DNA from: JAIVJN01 sp036732565
GTDB taxonomy: Bacteria > Acidobacteriota > Vicinamibacteria > Vicinamibacterales > UBA2999
Length of the DNA: 5,547 nucleotides
Assembly: GCA_036732565.1 (NCBI GenBank)
Contig: DAINCF010000481.1
Coordinates: forward strand, 1-5,547
Reading direction: 5' to 3'
Part shown: positions 5,323-5,547 of the stretch, one piece after another
How the letters are laid out: every line of letters starts with the position of its first letter
Position numbering within the stretch: position 1 is the stretch's first letter
Translations under genes and position numbers: made by a program
The notes under the pieces: model-generated
What the model saw: the letters and a program-made list of their open reading frames with translations, nothing else
Databases searched by the model: none
What the model was told of the DNA's origin: nothing

Positions 5323-5469
5323 TTAGAACGGGATCTGGGCGTCGTCGATCGGCAGGATGTCGGCCGGTGCGAGGGGCTCGTGATCGATCGCGTGGTCGTC
5401 GTCGAGTATCCCCATGTCGGGTCCGTCGTCGTCACGTGCGGGTACGGGAAGGATGTCGATGTCGTTCAT
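5323..5469 (-). CDS. Small acidic protein, 48 residues, with SSB-like C-terminal tip
   Basis: ATG at 5469 is chosen because AGGAG (5476-5480) sits six bases before it; an upstream in-frame ATG at 5511 lies inside an inverted repeat and has no such site. The protein has 13 Asp and 1 Glu among 48 residues and almost no basic residues. It contains two related segments, DIDILPV near the N-terminus and ADILPID near the C-terminus, with a D-rich centre (ARDDDGPDMGILDDD). It ends DDAQIPF. Bacterial SSB proteins end in an acidic tip such as DDDIPF, which docks repair and replication proteins; phage and plasmid proteins sometimes carry the same tip. There is no DNA-binding OB fold here, so this would be a free tip or adaptor. 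That role is inferred from the terminal residues alone. It is probably disordered. Confidence 0.6.
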   Translation of the reverse strand: MNDIDILPVPARDDDGPDMGILDDDHAIDHEPLAPADILPIDDAQIPF

Positions 5470-5487
5470 GCGTGGCTCCTGTGTGAA

Positions 5488-5538
5488 GGCCTCCGTCTGA
5501 AGGCCGGTCACCGACCACCCCGGCCGAAAGCGGAGGCC
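5488..5538. repeat. Nested inverted repeat upstream of the small acidic gene
   Basis: GGCCTCCG (5488-5495) pairs with CGGAGGCC (5531-5538). Inside it GGCCGG (5502-5507) pairs with CCGGCC (5520-5525) around a 12-base loop, with 6- and 5-base internal bulges. Transcribed leftward, the structure would end only seven bases before the AGGAG of the 48-residue gene. It could be a leader hairpin affecting translation, the end of an upstream transcription unit, or a binding site. Confidence 0.55.
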
Positions 5539-5547
5539 AAGGAGCGC

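Noticed and set aside
5187..5435. 82-codon minus-strand ORF overlapping the small acidic gene
   Set aside because: It is a Thr/Arg/Ser-rich shadow frame covering the palindromic spacer, with no start signal.

Overview
The window is very GC-rich and gene-dense. It reads as a chromosomal or accessory segment of a high-GC Gram-negative bacterium. The sigma/anti-sigma pair, with its HX3CX2C anti-sigma and a periplasmic part containing LPVGSAPGFYDVQV and PGPYQLALR, looks like pairs I associate with Acidobacteriota. That placement is an inference and no marker gene fixes it. No rRNA, tRNA, CRISPR array, transposase or integrase was seen.

Left half, minus strand (2777 to 1): a two-gene unit. A membrane-anchored DUF192 protein (2777-2232) overlaps by ATGA a long open frame that runs without a stop from 2235 off the left edge (745 codons visible). 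The product of that frame is built from three full repeats of about 210 residues plus the start of a degenerate fourth. I do not recognise the family. The DNA records how the repeats arose. The junction between repeats 1 and 2 carries a 37-nt near-identical copy of the 3' end of the DUF192 gene, now read in another frame as a linker. A block of about 0.75 kb spanning the gene boundary was therefore tandemly duplicated.

Middle (2778-3055): a divergent intergenic region of about 280 bp. It holds an 18-bp near-palindrome, a possible -35 for the leftward operon, and a TATACT -10 overlapping a small inverted repeat for the rightward operon.

Plus strand (3056-4427): an ECF-type sigma factor, overlapped by a single-pass membrane anti-sigma-like protein with a zinc-type motif. 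They form a regulatory pair, with the anti-sigma expected to hold the sigma factor at the membrane.

Right part, minus strand (5469 to 4468): two genes of different flavour. One is an acidic 48-residue protein ending DDAQIPF, like the C-terminal tip of single-stranded-DNA-binding protein (SSB). The other is a 240-residue protein I cannot assign. Both have good ribosome binding sites, and each is preceded by strong hairpin-forming DNA. They look like accessory (plasmid, phage or island) genes, but no mobility gene is visible to prove it.
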